Shown: piece by piece, positions 23,986-35,109 of the stretch
Position numbering within the stretch: position 1 is the stretch's first letter
How the letters are laid out: each line of letters opens with the position of its first letter
From: Chondrosia reniformis
Lineage: Eukaryota > Porifera > Demospongiae > Chondrillida > Chondrillidae
DNA: 64,000 nt
Assembly (NCBI GenBank): GCA_947172415.1
Contig: OX359189.1
Span: 7,330,501 to 7,394,500 of the forward strand
Direction: 5' to 3'
Made by a program: the position numbers and the translations under genes
Notes under the pieces: model-generated
Seen by the model: only the letters and a program-made list of their open reading frames with translations
What the model was told of the DNA's origin: nothing
Databases searched by the model: none

Positions 23986-24464
23986 AGGTGCCTCTTGATC
24001 AGGAATTATTAATAGGCTCAAGTGTTTAAGCAATTATATATAATACGTAGTTAATACGGATATGAGGAGTGTGGTCTTAAACAATTATAATAGTCTTTAA
24101 GTGTGAGAACCATTATGTATACAGATCCGAAGGTTGTTTAACATTTTTCTTTGCATGCATGTAGTGAAAATGAAATTAATGAGTAATATAGGTCATTATA
24201 AAAATTTGATGTTGCAACCAAATTATAGACAGTTATCATGTGACATGGCTAACCTAATAAATACCATAGAAGTGTAGGAGTGACATATATTGTAATTACA
24301 CAGTTTAATGATGGCTGTAGGAAAGGAATAGGACATAAAACCTTAACCTTTATTATGCTAATTACGCATAGGCCTTCCCTATTTGACGAAATTTGAACAT
24401 TGTATTGCGTAACTATTGCTTCAGAAAGACCCTGGTTTCGTCAGACTATACTTTCGCAACAAAT

Positions 24465-26670
24465 ATGGCCGGTGATCATGAGTCTGTCCAGGAGAATGAA
24501 CCGGCTCGTGGACGAATACCCCGTAGAAGCTGCCCTTCTCACTCCTCCAGACTTCAATCGATCAGAAGAGAGGCCAGGTCGATATTTAAATTGGCATGGC
24601 CCACGGCACTTGCCTCATTCCTAGAACAGTTCACTTTTACCGTTTCTCTATTCTTTGTGGGTCACATTGATGGATATGCTGATCTAGCTTTGGAATCCAC
24701 CGGCCTTGCTGTTAGCATTATCAACGTGACTGCATTTTCAGTTGCTATAGGAATGTCTACAGCGATAGACACTCTAGGGTCGCAGGCCTACGGTGCCAAG
24801 AACTACAGGAAAGTTGGAGTCATGCTGCAACGCGGGATTTGCGCGTTAGCCTTGATACTCGTGTTGATTTACGCGTTATGGGCTAACATTGAGTCGCTTC
24901 TCCACATCCTCCATCAACCTCCGTGTGCTATTGAGCTCACTAAACAGTACATTCAGATTTACATGGCAGCGGTGCCTGCTCTGTATCTCTTTATAGTACT
25001 ACAGAAGTATCTTCAGGTTCAGAATATAGTGTTGCCATTTATAGCCACCGCATTAACTATGAATATCACTAGTGCTATTTTGCACTATTTATTTATATAT
25101 GTGGCCAACATGGGTGTACGTGGTGCAGCCCTCGCTGTTGTAATTTCCCTATATTCTAGTCTGTTTCTCCTGATTCTCATCATTATTGCATTTAAGCTTT
25201 ACAAGAAGACATGGTTTGGATGGAGTAGGGACTGTCTGAATGGGTGGTGGGAGTTTGTGAGATACGGTGTACCTGGGCTGGTGATGATTTGTTTTGGGTG
25301 GTGGAGCTTCGAAATGGGTTATTTAATCACTGGTGTATCAGAAAATGGCAAAATACAACAGGATATTCATGCTATATTGATAACCTTGCTGACAATATTA
25401 TTTATGATTCCATTTTCAATTGGCATAGCTGTGAACATTAGAGTGGGGAATGAACTTGGAGCTGGTAAGAGTGATTCAATCTAGTTTGTTTAATAGCTAC
25501 GACTACAGAGCAGATGTATATGTTAGGGATTATCATGTGGTACTGCCAAATTACAGTTTCTAAATAGGGATGGGCCAAAAAATGGTTACCCTATTCAAAG
25601 CATTACTTATTGACACCTTAAAAATTATAATATGCCATCAAGTTGACCCAACAACTTTCACATGTTCATATATAGTCACCAAGCATCAGCCATGTATTGG
25701 GTGTTAGACACCCCTTTAACTGTGTTTGTCTCTTCTAACAGGTAACCCACGAGGGGCAAGATTGTCATTTCTGGTTGGCTGCATATTCATTGGGGTCTGG
25801 ATCACTGTAGTGCAGACACTGTTTTACTCCCTGAGGGAATACATTCCGAGGCTGTACACAGATGAACCATGTGTTTTAGAACACATTGGCAAGGTAGCCA
25901 TTTTCTTGGCTGGCCCCAGTATGCTATTTGACCATATTCAAGGACTCTTAGCTGGAGCTATCAAAGGCCTGGGAAAGCAACTGTATGCAGCTATAGTTAA
26001 TTTTGTATGCTATTTTATTGTTGGCGTACCTCTAGGTTCTGTGTTAGCCATTCCAGAAGAAATGGGTGCTGTTGGGTATTGGATAGGCCTTTGTGTGGCT
26101 ATTTCAATTCAAGCAATTTTATATTTTTTGATAGTTGTATGTAGCAACTGGAAGAAAGAATCTGATAAAGCTCGTAAAACTGCTGGAGTTGTAATTATTT
26201 CAGAAGACTCTGTTAAGCAGCAGAATGACATGGAAATGACAAATCTTCTATCAAATGGCAATAATCCAGAAAGCGCTGATGAGCGTGGAACCCTTGAGAG
26301 TGATTTTACTTCAACAACAACAAACTGTGTAGATTCAAGTGTACAAGGTCTTCCACCGAATGAAGAAGGTTATTTAGAGGATGATAATTTACTAGTTCAA
26401 AAATCACAAAATATTGAAACAGAGGAAAGTGAAGCTTTTATAAAATCAAATGCCGATTTGAAAACCAGTAATGCAGATAATGAAGTTGCCAACCGTCAGG
26501 GGATTCACCTGTCAAGAAGGACCATTATTAGCCGCATCATTGTCACAGGGATAGCATTGCTCATATTAATTACTGCTGTAACCATCAGTCAACTGTTTGT
26601 ATACAAACGTGATGTGTGCATTGACTCATCATTCAATAGCACCAATTCTACACACTGTACCACCAGCTAA
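24465..26670 (+). CDS. MATE-3: multidrug and toxin extrusion transporter (SLC47-like)
   Basis: Exons 24465-25464 and 25742-26670 (donor GTAAGA, acceptor CTAACAG, phase 1) give 642 residues. The start MAGDHESVQ matches MATE-2, to which it is nearly identical throughout. Twelve-helix core plus acidic linker and C-terminal 13th helix. One key change: the TM7 motif reads CFGWWSFEMG, so the first glutamate (equivalent to human MATE1 Glu273) is glycine while the second is kept. No frameshift or stop. It is the only intact MATE inside the array and sits 480 bp after a receptor tail exon. Confidence 0.92.
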
Positions 26671-26847
26671 CCACAGACCTAGGGCAGATTTAGTATCAAA
26701 ATATACTATAATGGTTTCATTATTACAAAGTGTATTTTAAATCATTCCTATCTGATGTTTATGCCATTGATTGCGTTAACATTGATCAGTATGCATGTAT
26801 GTGTAAGTATATATGAGATCTAGACGTATTATATTCCTTTAGACTTA

Positions 26848-27056
26848 TAATGTACAATGAGGATATAATAACAATGTACTACACTGACAAGGATCACTGG
26901 GTACCAGATGATACCTGTGAATTAATGAAGAGGAATTTCCCCAACATAGATGTAATTAGCTGTAATCAGGGTATGCATACTTTTGTACTTAAAGATCTGA
27001 AGCTATTGCTGAATTTGTATTTACAATTTCTAATAGGTATATGCATATACTATTAA
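26848..27056 (+). pseudogene. LDAH: LDAH 3' fragment
   Basis: Copies the C-terminal 60 codons of LDAH at high identity (NEDIITMYYTDKDHWVPDD), beginning abruptly about 180 bp after the MATE-3 stop. The region around the catalytic His is broken: CAGGGTATGCATACT replaces the GIKHA codons, and a lost base after AAAGAT shifts the frame. No catalytic Ser region, so it is a relic of the duplication unit. Confidence 0.88.
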
Positions 27057-28099
27057 TGACATGTGTCATGATAGAGGGATTTTGTGCATGCGGTTTACCA
27101 GGAATTTAATTATAACACCTGACACTGATTCATCAAAGACAGTCACACTATGTAATTACATGCATGACTACCTTATAAAGATGTGTGTCTACATTCACTA
27201 CTGGACTATATGCAATAATTCAATTATATAGTACGTTTTGTAGGATACACCTATCATTAATGATATGCTTGCTCACTCATTGTTTATCACACACAAGAGC
27301 ATGTGACAATGTTAACATGTTTACAAATAATAAACACCACTGGATATTACGCCAACCAACCAAGTGACAATGGTCTACTTGCAATTGGCTGGGGGACCGA
27401 AGTACTAGTCCTGTTTGTGGCAACCAGTGATGACCTCCCAGTCATCCAAGATGGCAAAAATTATCAATGAACCACAGACAGCTGTTTTGTCCTCTTATCA
27501 GTATCAGGTATACATCGGTAGCTGAAAATGGATGACTGTTCTCTGCTTATCAATCCACGTCAAGTGAAACACTTGTGGTTTCATGATAACAGAGAATGGA
27601 GGCTATAGTCAAGGCGTGACTAGGCGCTCAATTGGTTGGCGTAATATCCAGTGGTGTTTATTATTTGCAATGATAGCCCAGCACAGGCTTACGTGCAAAA
27701 AACTCCCCTTTTCATTAACATGTTTACTTACTGATTCTTCCCCTTAATACTATTAAATTTAGTACACACATACCTACCACATGTAATACATACTTTTATT
27801 CAATTACTGATTGTTTCTTTCTGTTAGCGTGAGATATTGATAATGATATTCTAATCCCTCCTTTATTGTATTGCTATACCATGTTGTATTACTAGTAACC
27901 ATGGCATAGCTTGCAATTGCCATTAATCTCTGCAACTGCCATACAGTATAAGCAGTATATACCCATTGCTTTCCAGTTTGATTGGACAACTGGAACCAGC
28001 CAAAGTAAAACCCCTTCCTGCTATAGCACTGGCAGACTAAGAGGATGTTAGTCTACACACCTCTATAGGGTTAGGCACTGGCTGTAGATACTGCCATTT
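27057..28099. other. Array spacer upstream of receptor B
   Basis: Matches the spacer before receptor A (for example AGACAGTCACACTATGTAAT) but is interrupted by the TIR element at 27324-27714. The minus-strand open frame at 27804-27989 is not kept open in the A copy. No gene supported. Confidence 0.6.
27324..27714. mobile_element. Non-autonomous element with 36-bp terminal repeats
   Basis: Perfect 36-bp inverted repeats at 27324-27359 and 27632-27667, beginning CAAATAATAAACACC. The 12-bp string TTAACATGTTTA occurs just before 27324 and again at 27715-27726, while the A and F spacers have it once in a related form. The inserted segment is therefore about 391 bp and includes 47 bp beyond the right repeat. 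No coding capacity. Confidence 0.75.
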
Positions 28100-28325
28100 G
28101 GCCTCTGTTGGATGTAAATGTTCCAGTAGCCACAGAGATAGTCTTGTCTATTGACGGGTAGCTACACGGGAGAGAGTAAAACGATCCGTTCAGTACGTTC
28201 TTTTCTGCAAAACAAGATGGCGGACTATTGATTATGACGTCATAATTACGCTTTTGCGTAAATTACGGGGCTATAAAGATCGCCGGGAAATCATTTTGAA
28301 GTCGTTGCTGCGCCATTGAAAAGAA
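28100..28325 (+). promoter_or_regulatory. Receptor B promoter with CRE and YY1-like sites
   Basis: Same block as before receptor A: AAGATGGCGG at 28214-28223 and TGACGTCA at 28235-28242, about 85 bp before the ATG. Conservation of both sites in all four intact copies supports function. Confidence 0.6.
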
Positions 28326-30355
28326 ATGTTTCGCTCTCAGATTTCACTTATTGGCATTTTGCTGCTCATCAATGGAGCTCAATGTATGTTGTGATGTTTA
28401 ATGATAATGCCAACCCAATTGCAACCCAGTATTTCAAAATGCAGAAAAACACTAATCATGTTGTGTGTATATAACGTTAACCATTGCCGCAAACTATATC
28501 TTATCAAGGTCGAACGAATAACCTCAATTGCCCAATTCTTTATCTATAGGTTATTTTGAAGTTAACATCTCAGATTTTCGAGTTAGCACTCAAAACAATA
28601 CTCATATAACATTTTCATGGACACTACCACCAGGAATATCAAGCATCAGTTACTTTCGAATATACTACTTGGATTCCCTCAGTACATCTTCCGGTTCCAG
28701 CAGTTCTCCTACCTTTTATACACACTCGGATGGCCTCACAGCAATTAGCTCCCAAGCTTATGTTTATACAGTGACGACTTCTTCATTTTCCTATTACTAT
28801 GGAGAATATCTTATGTGGTTATATGTGTCTACATCTAGTGGTGTTCTCTATTCCAAGCAAATAACAGTTCAAACAGGTAAATCTGTATTTAGGCAGCCCC
28901 TTATATTGTTTTCATTTGCCGATTCCGTTATAATTTATACCAGGTCCTCAAATTTTTGAAAATGGCGGCGTTCAGGAAGCCTTCAATTTAGTTGACGAAG
29001 CTTTTCTATCGTTATTTATAAAGTTCAGGACACTTAAGAGTCCTTAATCGTTAAGATTAAGACTATATATATTAAAGCCCAACGAAACGGCCAAGTAGTT
29101 CGAGTGCGGGGGTGGCAGCCCACGAGTGTTTAAATTCGAAATACTTGTTTCTTTATTCTTTTATGAATGTACTGAAAGCCCTTCTATATTTCTTATTAGA
29201 AAATGGTGTTTATTTGGAACTGAAAGTGAAATTATCAGGTCATGGGGGAATCTGCACAAAGTTTTTGGTAAAGCCTTATAATAATGTTTACACATATACG
29301 TATGCATGCAATAAGTAACTGTAATTTGCTATATACTTTGAAAGTCCATTAATTTACATTTATATATATAGGATGAATATTCTGCTAGTGAAATTCAAGC
29401 TCAACTTTATCGGACTTTTCGTCACAGATGTGGCTGCTCTTATGATTACACAAATAGTGTTAACTTTCTATACAGTTACATTGACTGTCAGGCTGATGAA
29501 TTTGTGACCTTCAGAACACGAGTATATTCAAGTGATGCCAATGATGATCCAAAGCTTGTAGTTCCAGTGCTAGAGAGATGGCTACAGAATAGTCATTCAA
29601 AGGCTACTATAAGGATACGACATACTGATGTCTTTTCCATAGAAGCTGGTCCCTGTGGACTAACCATACCTCATTTGTATGCTCCGTACTGTGGAGATTA
29701 CACATTGACTGATGGTGATTCAGAAGCTGAAGCTATTGCTGCAACATCCTCTACAGCTAGTCCAGGAATTAACAGTGACACTAGTACTGCTGTCATTATA
29801 GCATCTGTTTTTGGAGCTATCATAGCCGTTATGTTTATGATCACATTGGGGACACTGGGATACATCATTGGAAGGAAAAGGTTCTAAGAACATTAATTAT
29901 AAATTGAATTATAAATTATATATAAAAGGTTAAATAGAGTCCTGTCTTATAACTTCCATTCATATACTTTGGATTGGTGAATGATACAATAAATTATATA
30001 TATATATACGAATGGAAATTTATTCATAAAAACATCATCTCTTATTTTCCATCACCTTTTCTATTAAAACCAGGCTGTATATTTCTAACTTCCTGGTCAA
30101 ATATGCAGAATTCTAAATAGATATATAAGAAATATATATATACTTTTTGTTATTATACGTATACATATTCTTTGTTGCAGGTACACTGGCAATCCAGCTG
30201 CAGTTAGTATTGTGAAGAGGCCAGTAGCTACCAACCAACGTGGTCCAGTAGCTCAATGTGATGCACCACGTACATCACAACAGAGATCCAAGCAAGCTGG
30301 TGGAAATGAATACTATCATGACACTGGTGAAATATACACTGAAATGGACATGTAA
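28326..30355 (+). CDS. Receptor B: FN3-type single-pass receptor with YxxM tail
   Basis: Five exons, 28326-28383, 28550-28876, 29200-29267, 29372-29880 and 30181-30355, join to 378 residues (phases 1, 1, 0, 2). Signal peptide 1-20; FN3-like domain about 21-128; second ectodomain about 129-289; TM helix about 290-318 (AVIIASVFGAIIAVMFMITL); cytosolic tail of 60 residues with NEYY (Tyr365/366) and YTEM (Tyr373). YxxM is the classical docking motif for the PI3-kinase p85 SH2 domain; Src-type phosphorylation is plausible but not shown. The variable FN3 patch here reads SSGSSSSPTFYTHSDG. The tail lacks a SAHP-like segment present in D and F. Donor after exon 4 is GTTCTA. Confidence 0.87.
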
Positions 30356-30831
30356 AGGTGTCTCTTGATAAGGAATTATTTGGTCAAGTGTGTACTAATT
30401 AAGCAATTATAATAATACAGTTATGAGTGGTGTGTGTCTAATATATTAAATAAACTGTGTGAACCATTTAATTTATACGTATGTACACATAAAGTTGTTT
30501 AACTTTTTTCTTTGCGTGGAGTAAAATTAAATAAATGGATCATTATAAAATGATGTTGCAACATTAAAATTAATTGACCAAAATAAGAAGTTTTAGTTAA
30601 ATTATATTCAATTGTAAAATGCATTATTGGTAAAATTACAAAGTGTGTGTGTGCAACTTTAATTAAATGTACCTGTGACCTCAATATCATGTATTACAAG
30701 TATTAGTTATACCACGGCGCTGAGGTGTATGTACGAGTCATGAGGGCGAGTACGTATATAAACCCATATACACGAAACACCATGATATATACTCCGTCGC
30801 TTCTTATCGTTATTTTGGCGGGACTTTCAGG
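30356..30831. other. Receptor B 3' flank
   Basis: 3' UTR and flank homologous to those of A, D and F; candidate polyadenylation signal AATAAA near 30446. From about 30700 to 31090 it matches the block after receptor F (58390-58810). No further gene before the small ORF at 30832. Confidence 0.55.
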
Positions 30832-30981
30832 ATGGCTCATCTAGTGTCTGGTTGGTTTTACTTAAACACTGACGACTTCATAGAATGCTCTTGCCCTGAC
30901 TACTCCAACTGTCCTAAATGTAAGGAGAATTGTCCACCCCACAAGAAGAAACGTCTTAATTTACCATGGGCAGGGATATAA
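30832..30981 (+). CDS. Small Cys-rich ORF, 49 aa, copy 1
   Basis: ATG to TAA, 49 residues, with a compact cysteine cluster (ECSCPDYSNCPKCKENC) followed by a Lys run and LPWAGI. The same ORF is intact at 58549-58698, with five residue changes and no frameshift. The stop codon lies inside the left arm of a perfect 22-bp inverted repeat (30975-30996 / 31011-31032). The protein is not one I recognise. It could be a small zinc-binding protein, the last part of a multi-exon gene, or part of a mobile element. Confidence 0.4.
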   Translation: MAHLVSGWFYLNTDDFIECSCPDYSNCPKCKENCPPHKKKRLNLPWAGI

Positions 30982-31032
30982 CAGGATTTAAGAAGCCGAT
31001 GCAGTATATAGCTTCTTAAATCCTGTTATATC
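30975..31032. repeat. Perfect hairpin at end of the 49-aa ORF
   Basis: 22-bp arms separated by 14 bp; repeated with identical arms at 58692-58749. Strong stem in RNA or cruciform in DNA. Confidence 0.85.
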
Positions 31033-31117
31033 ATAGTTATGAAATTTAAACACAGGCGGTTGCCCCAGCAACGGAATATATAGTAAATAAAAAACATTTA
31101 CAAAAATGATGTTAGAA

Positions 31118-31275
31118 GAAGGAATGGCTACAGAATAGTCATTCAAAAGCTATACTATAAGGATACGACATACTGATGTATTTTCATAGAAGTTGGTCCC
31201 TGTGGACTAACCATACCTCATTTGTATATATGCTCCGTACTGTGGTGATTACACATTGACTGATGGTGATACGGT
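31118..31275 (+). pseudogene. Receptor exon 4 fragment
   Basis: About 155 bp matching the middle of receptor exon 4 (GGCTACAGAATAGTCATTC to GACTGATGGTGAT) with a one-base loss in TTTTCATAG and inserted TATA, so out of frame. The same fragment, with the same right-hand junction to ACGGTATAATATGGCC-type sequence, occurs at 51629-51776 and 59760-59915. Confidence 0.85.
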
Positions 31276-31793
31276 ATAATATGGCCATGGATTAGCTTGA
31301 CAATGTGTGGCTGTATATGTATATATCCACATCAAATTTAACTATAATATTCCTTATTCAAAGCTAATTGAAGTTAAGTTATATAGGTGAGTGTGTTTAT
31401 GGTTCAAAGTACCATCTGTTGATGCAAAATTGAAAATGCCATTCTATACATTGTGAAATATGTTATATAAAGCTAGAAACAATGTTTATCTTAAAATGAA
31501 AACTGAACTTGCAAAGCGGAACATAATATGCAAAGACTTTTTATTACATAAGCAAATACAGTGTACAAATATAAACATGCACACCAATTATTTATTATAT
31601 TGTGTACTTGTATGTACGTATATGTACATGCATATGTAGAAAGCATATATACATATGCCCATATAGTTACAAGCTATATATATAGCTAGTATTTATGATA
31701 ATCATGTTTCCATCCATTATCTGTATCAAATTGAACAAATATTACACAAACAGAAGGTACATACATACGTATATGTGAAAAATGTGAAAATGA

Positions 31794-32578
31794 TTAATGA
31801 TAGTCACGTAAACGCTCAGTGGCAAGTTGTTTTTCTGTTGATTGCTTCCTTGCTAAGTACAGAAATCCAATGCTAATCAAAGCACTGATCTATGAACAAT
31901 GATAGCAATACCAAATATGCAGTCTGAATAAATGTACTGTTTAGATAATATGATTTAACATAATACGTATAAACATCCACCTCCCTTAACAGCCACCTCC
32001 ATTAACAGCAATCTCCCTTAATGGCCACCTTCCTTAACGGCAACCTCCCTTAACTGCAATCTCCCTTAACGGCAATCTCCATTAACGGCAATCTCCCTTA
32101 ACAGCCACCTCCCTTAATGGCCACCTCCCTTAACAGCCACCTCCCTTAACAGCCACCTTCCTTAACAGCCACCTTCCTTAAGGGCTACCTCCCGAAAGCG
32201 GCCACCTCTCTTATGCGTACACATTTTTGAGGCCCCAATTAAAATTTCATTAAACCCATTACATAAATACCACTCTACACACAAACACTTTTCTCTTTTG
32301 TATCTCTTTAGGTTTAGTATCTGTTCACCTCTTGGCTTTCTATAATACAGCCACCTCTCTAATAAGGAGTTACGCTAACCACATTAGGGATACAGTTTCA
32401 TATACGTAAATTCCTTTTTCCACTGTGCCATGTGTAATATAAACATATGGTTAAACACATATTCCTATTATATATGACAAGCATTGAGGGTACAAAACTC
32501 ACTAAGAATATGACATCAAACCATCTATGATAAAAACTGAAGTGTAGCTCTACCCCTAATACCATTGTTATAGTTTGT
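31794..32578 (-). pseudogene. GPR89: GPR89 (Golgi pH regulator) 3' fragment, last two exons
   Basis: Minus-strand exons 32578-32503 (76 nt; encodes TMVLGVELHFSFYHRWFDVI) and 31889-31794 (96 nt; ISALISIGFLYLARKQ to a stop after RLRDYH), with acceptor/donor sites as in the fuller copy at 60649-62835. They match the C-terminus of the Golgi pH regulator, where FYHRWFDVIFL is diagnostic. Upstream exons are missing: homology ends near 32600, where receptor-type spacer begins. The intron holds a 16-bp minisatellite. A by-product of the segmental duplication, without a promoter or the first helices. Confidence 0.85.
31975..32215. repeat. 16-bp minisatellite (about 15 copies)
   Basis: Tandem CCACCTCCCTTAACAG units with variants (AACGG, AATGG, CCTTCC). 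It lies in the last intron of the GPR89 fragment; the paralogous array at 60826 has nearly twice as many units. Confidence 0.9.
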
Positions 32579-32796
32579 CTACAAGTGAAGAGGTGAAAGT
32601 AACATGCAGGTACATAAACATACATATGTACAGACCCATGCACTGCTAAACATGTGTGTAACAAGTAACTGTATACTATAGCTACTCTACCCATGCCAAT
32701 GTTTGAAACATTAATTATTAATAAATTAAATAAATATTTGCTATATATATATTATATGTACTTATATATTGAAAGTCCATTAATTTACATATATAT

Positions 32797-34281
32797 AGAA
32801 TGAATATTCTGCTAGTTAAATTCACGTTCAGCTTTATCGGATCTTTCGTCACAGATGTGACTGCTCTTATGATTACACAAATAGTATATTCACTTTCAGT
32901 ACAGTTACATTGACTGTCAGTCTGATGAATTTGTGACCTTAATTCAGAACAATGGTATACAAGAGATGCCAATGATGATCCAAAGCCTATAGTTCCACTG
33001 CTATAGAGATGGCTACAGAATAGTCATTCAAAGGCTGCTATAAGGAAAGAATTCGAACATACTGCTGTCATTTTCTCATTAATTACATTAAAGTTGTTGG
33101 ATTATAATATTATATTATATTGAAAATGTTAACATCATTGGACTCTGGATTTACCCACTCATTCATGTCTCCTGAGGAGCACAATGAGAAATCCATTGTG
33201 CTCCTCAAAACACCATCTATATTGATGTAAGACAGTGCCTTAAATTAGCTTCGAATTCACATCTATATGAAATGAATATCCTCAGGCAGTATTAGTCTTT
33301 ATATATAACTACTATATACATACCACACCTTTACCATATCATCTGAAAATCTTGTAGAAGGCATTTACTTACATACACAATGAGAACTTGTCATTTTACA
33401 GATATATATATAGATCTAGAGAGATGGCTACAAAACAGTCATTCAAAGGCTATACTATAAGGTTACAACATACTGATGTATTTTTCATTGAAGCTGGTCC
33501 CTGTGGACTAACCATACCTAGTTTGTATGCTCCGTACTGTGGTGATTACACATTGACTGATGGTGATTCAGAAGCTGAAGCTATTACTGCAACATCCTCT
33601 ACAGCTGGTCAAGGAATTAACCGTGACACTATAGTACTGCTGTCATTATAGCATCTGGAGCTATCATAGCCGTTATGTTTATGATCACATTGGGAGCTCT
33701 GGGATACATATCATTGAAAGGAAAAGGTGAAGATAATACGCACATGGTATATTAGTGGATTGTATTAAAATCTGACATATATATAATGTATGATCATGTA
33801 CATGATCATGAATATATTTAGACCATTGGTAGTATGTACATATACCTGTAAACTTTTAAATCTTCCCAATTAAGGATGATGCAATAATTAAAGGTCAAAA
33901 CCATTTAATGTCAGCAACCCCCATACTAATTTCATACATACTTTCATACCTTCTTGAAACCTGGCAGTTTCATACCCTCTGAAACCTGAGATTTGGTCCA
34001 TAAGCTTCAGTCATGAGATATTCCCTAAAGGATCCCATTGCAATTGGCTGCATTGATTGATCCCATGGAGGTCACATAATCAGCACTATTACACACCTTC
34101 TAGGTACACTGGCAATCCAACTGCAGTTGTGAAGAGGTCAGTAGCTACCAACCAACGTGGTCCAGTAGCTCAATATGATGCACCATGTACATCAGCTCAT
34201 CCACAACAGAGATCCAAGCGAGCTGGTGGAAATGAATACTATCATGACACTGGTGAAATATACACTGAAATGGACATGTAA
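32797..34281 (+). pseudogene. Receptor C pseudogene
   Basis: Broken into pieces: first part of exon 4 (about 32797-33060, acceptor changed to TATAGA, several stops such as CTATAG); an insert of unrelated spacer (33080-33410) that also occurs at 51290-51600; second part of exon 4 including the TM (about 33418-33726) with a frameshift in GACACTATAGTAC; and an intact last exon (34104-34281) ending in GEIYTEMDM. The exon 4 donor here is GTGAAG, unlike GTTCTA in the intact receptors, marking a distinct subtype shared with E. No signal peptide or FN3 exon. Confidence 0.88.
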
Positions 34282-34554
34282 AGATGTCTCCTGATCATGA
34301 ATTATTAACGTTAGGCTCAAGTGTGTAAGCAATTATATACTTATACGGTTATGAGGAGTGTGCATGTGTCTTAAATAAGTATAGAATATTATAACAGTCA
34401 CTATATAAGTGTGAGAACCAAATTATGTACACAGAAGATACAGGTTATTTAGCATTTCTCTTTGCATGGAGTGAATCTGAAATTAATGAGTAAAACAGGT
34501 CATTGTAAAATCTTATGTTACAACAGTAATTAATGATAACCAAGTATAGACAGT
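34282..34554. other. Spacer between receptor C and the satellite
   Basis: Receptor 3' flank homologous to 23986-24260. The match ends close to 34550 (TAGACAGTAATCACG), where satellite monomers start. Confidence 0.6.
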
Positions 34555-35109
34555 AATCACGTACTATCATGGTTATATATACAAGAATTTATTGTACATT
34601 GAGGGCTGTAACTCTATCAAATTGACATAAATGAAGCTGTGACTTTATGTCAGCTTTAAGAGTCACCTATGGAGTATATCCAATGTGTTTTTGAAATTTT
34701 GATGCAACTTTTAATTTGCCCTATCTCTCACCATACATTAATTTTGTATACAAGAATTTAATGTACATTGAGGGCTGTAACTCTACCAAATTGACATATA
34801 TGAAGCTGTGACTTTGTGTCAGCTTTCACAGTCACTTATGGAGTATATCCATTGTGTTTTTGAAATTTCGATTCAACCTAAAATTTGCCCTATCTCTCAC
34901 CATACATTAATTTTGTATACAAGAATTTAATGTACATTGAGGGCTGTAACTCTACCAAATTGACATAAATGAAGCTGGGACTTTGTGTCAGCTTTCACAG
35001 TCACCTATGGAGTATATCCAATGTGTTTTTGAAATTTTGGTGAAACTAAAAATTTGCCCTATCTGTCACCATACATTAACTTTGTATACTAGAATTTAAT
35101 GTACATTTA

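Noticed and set aside
27804..27989. 61-aa minus-strand frame upstream of receptor B
   Set aside because: The paralogous spacer before receptor A has an in-frame stop and no sign of coding constraint.
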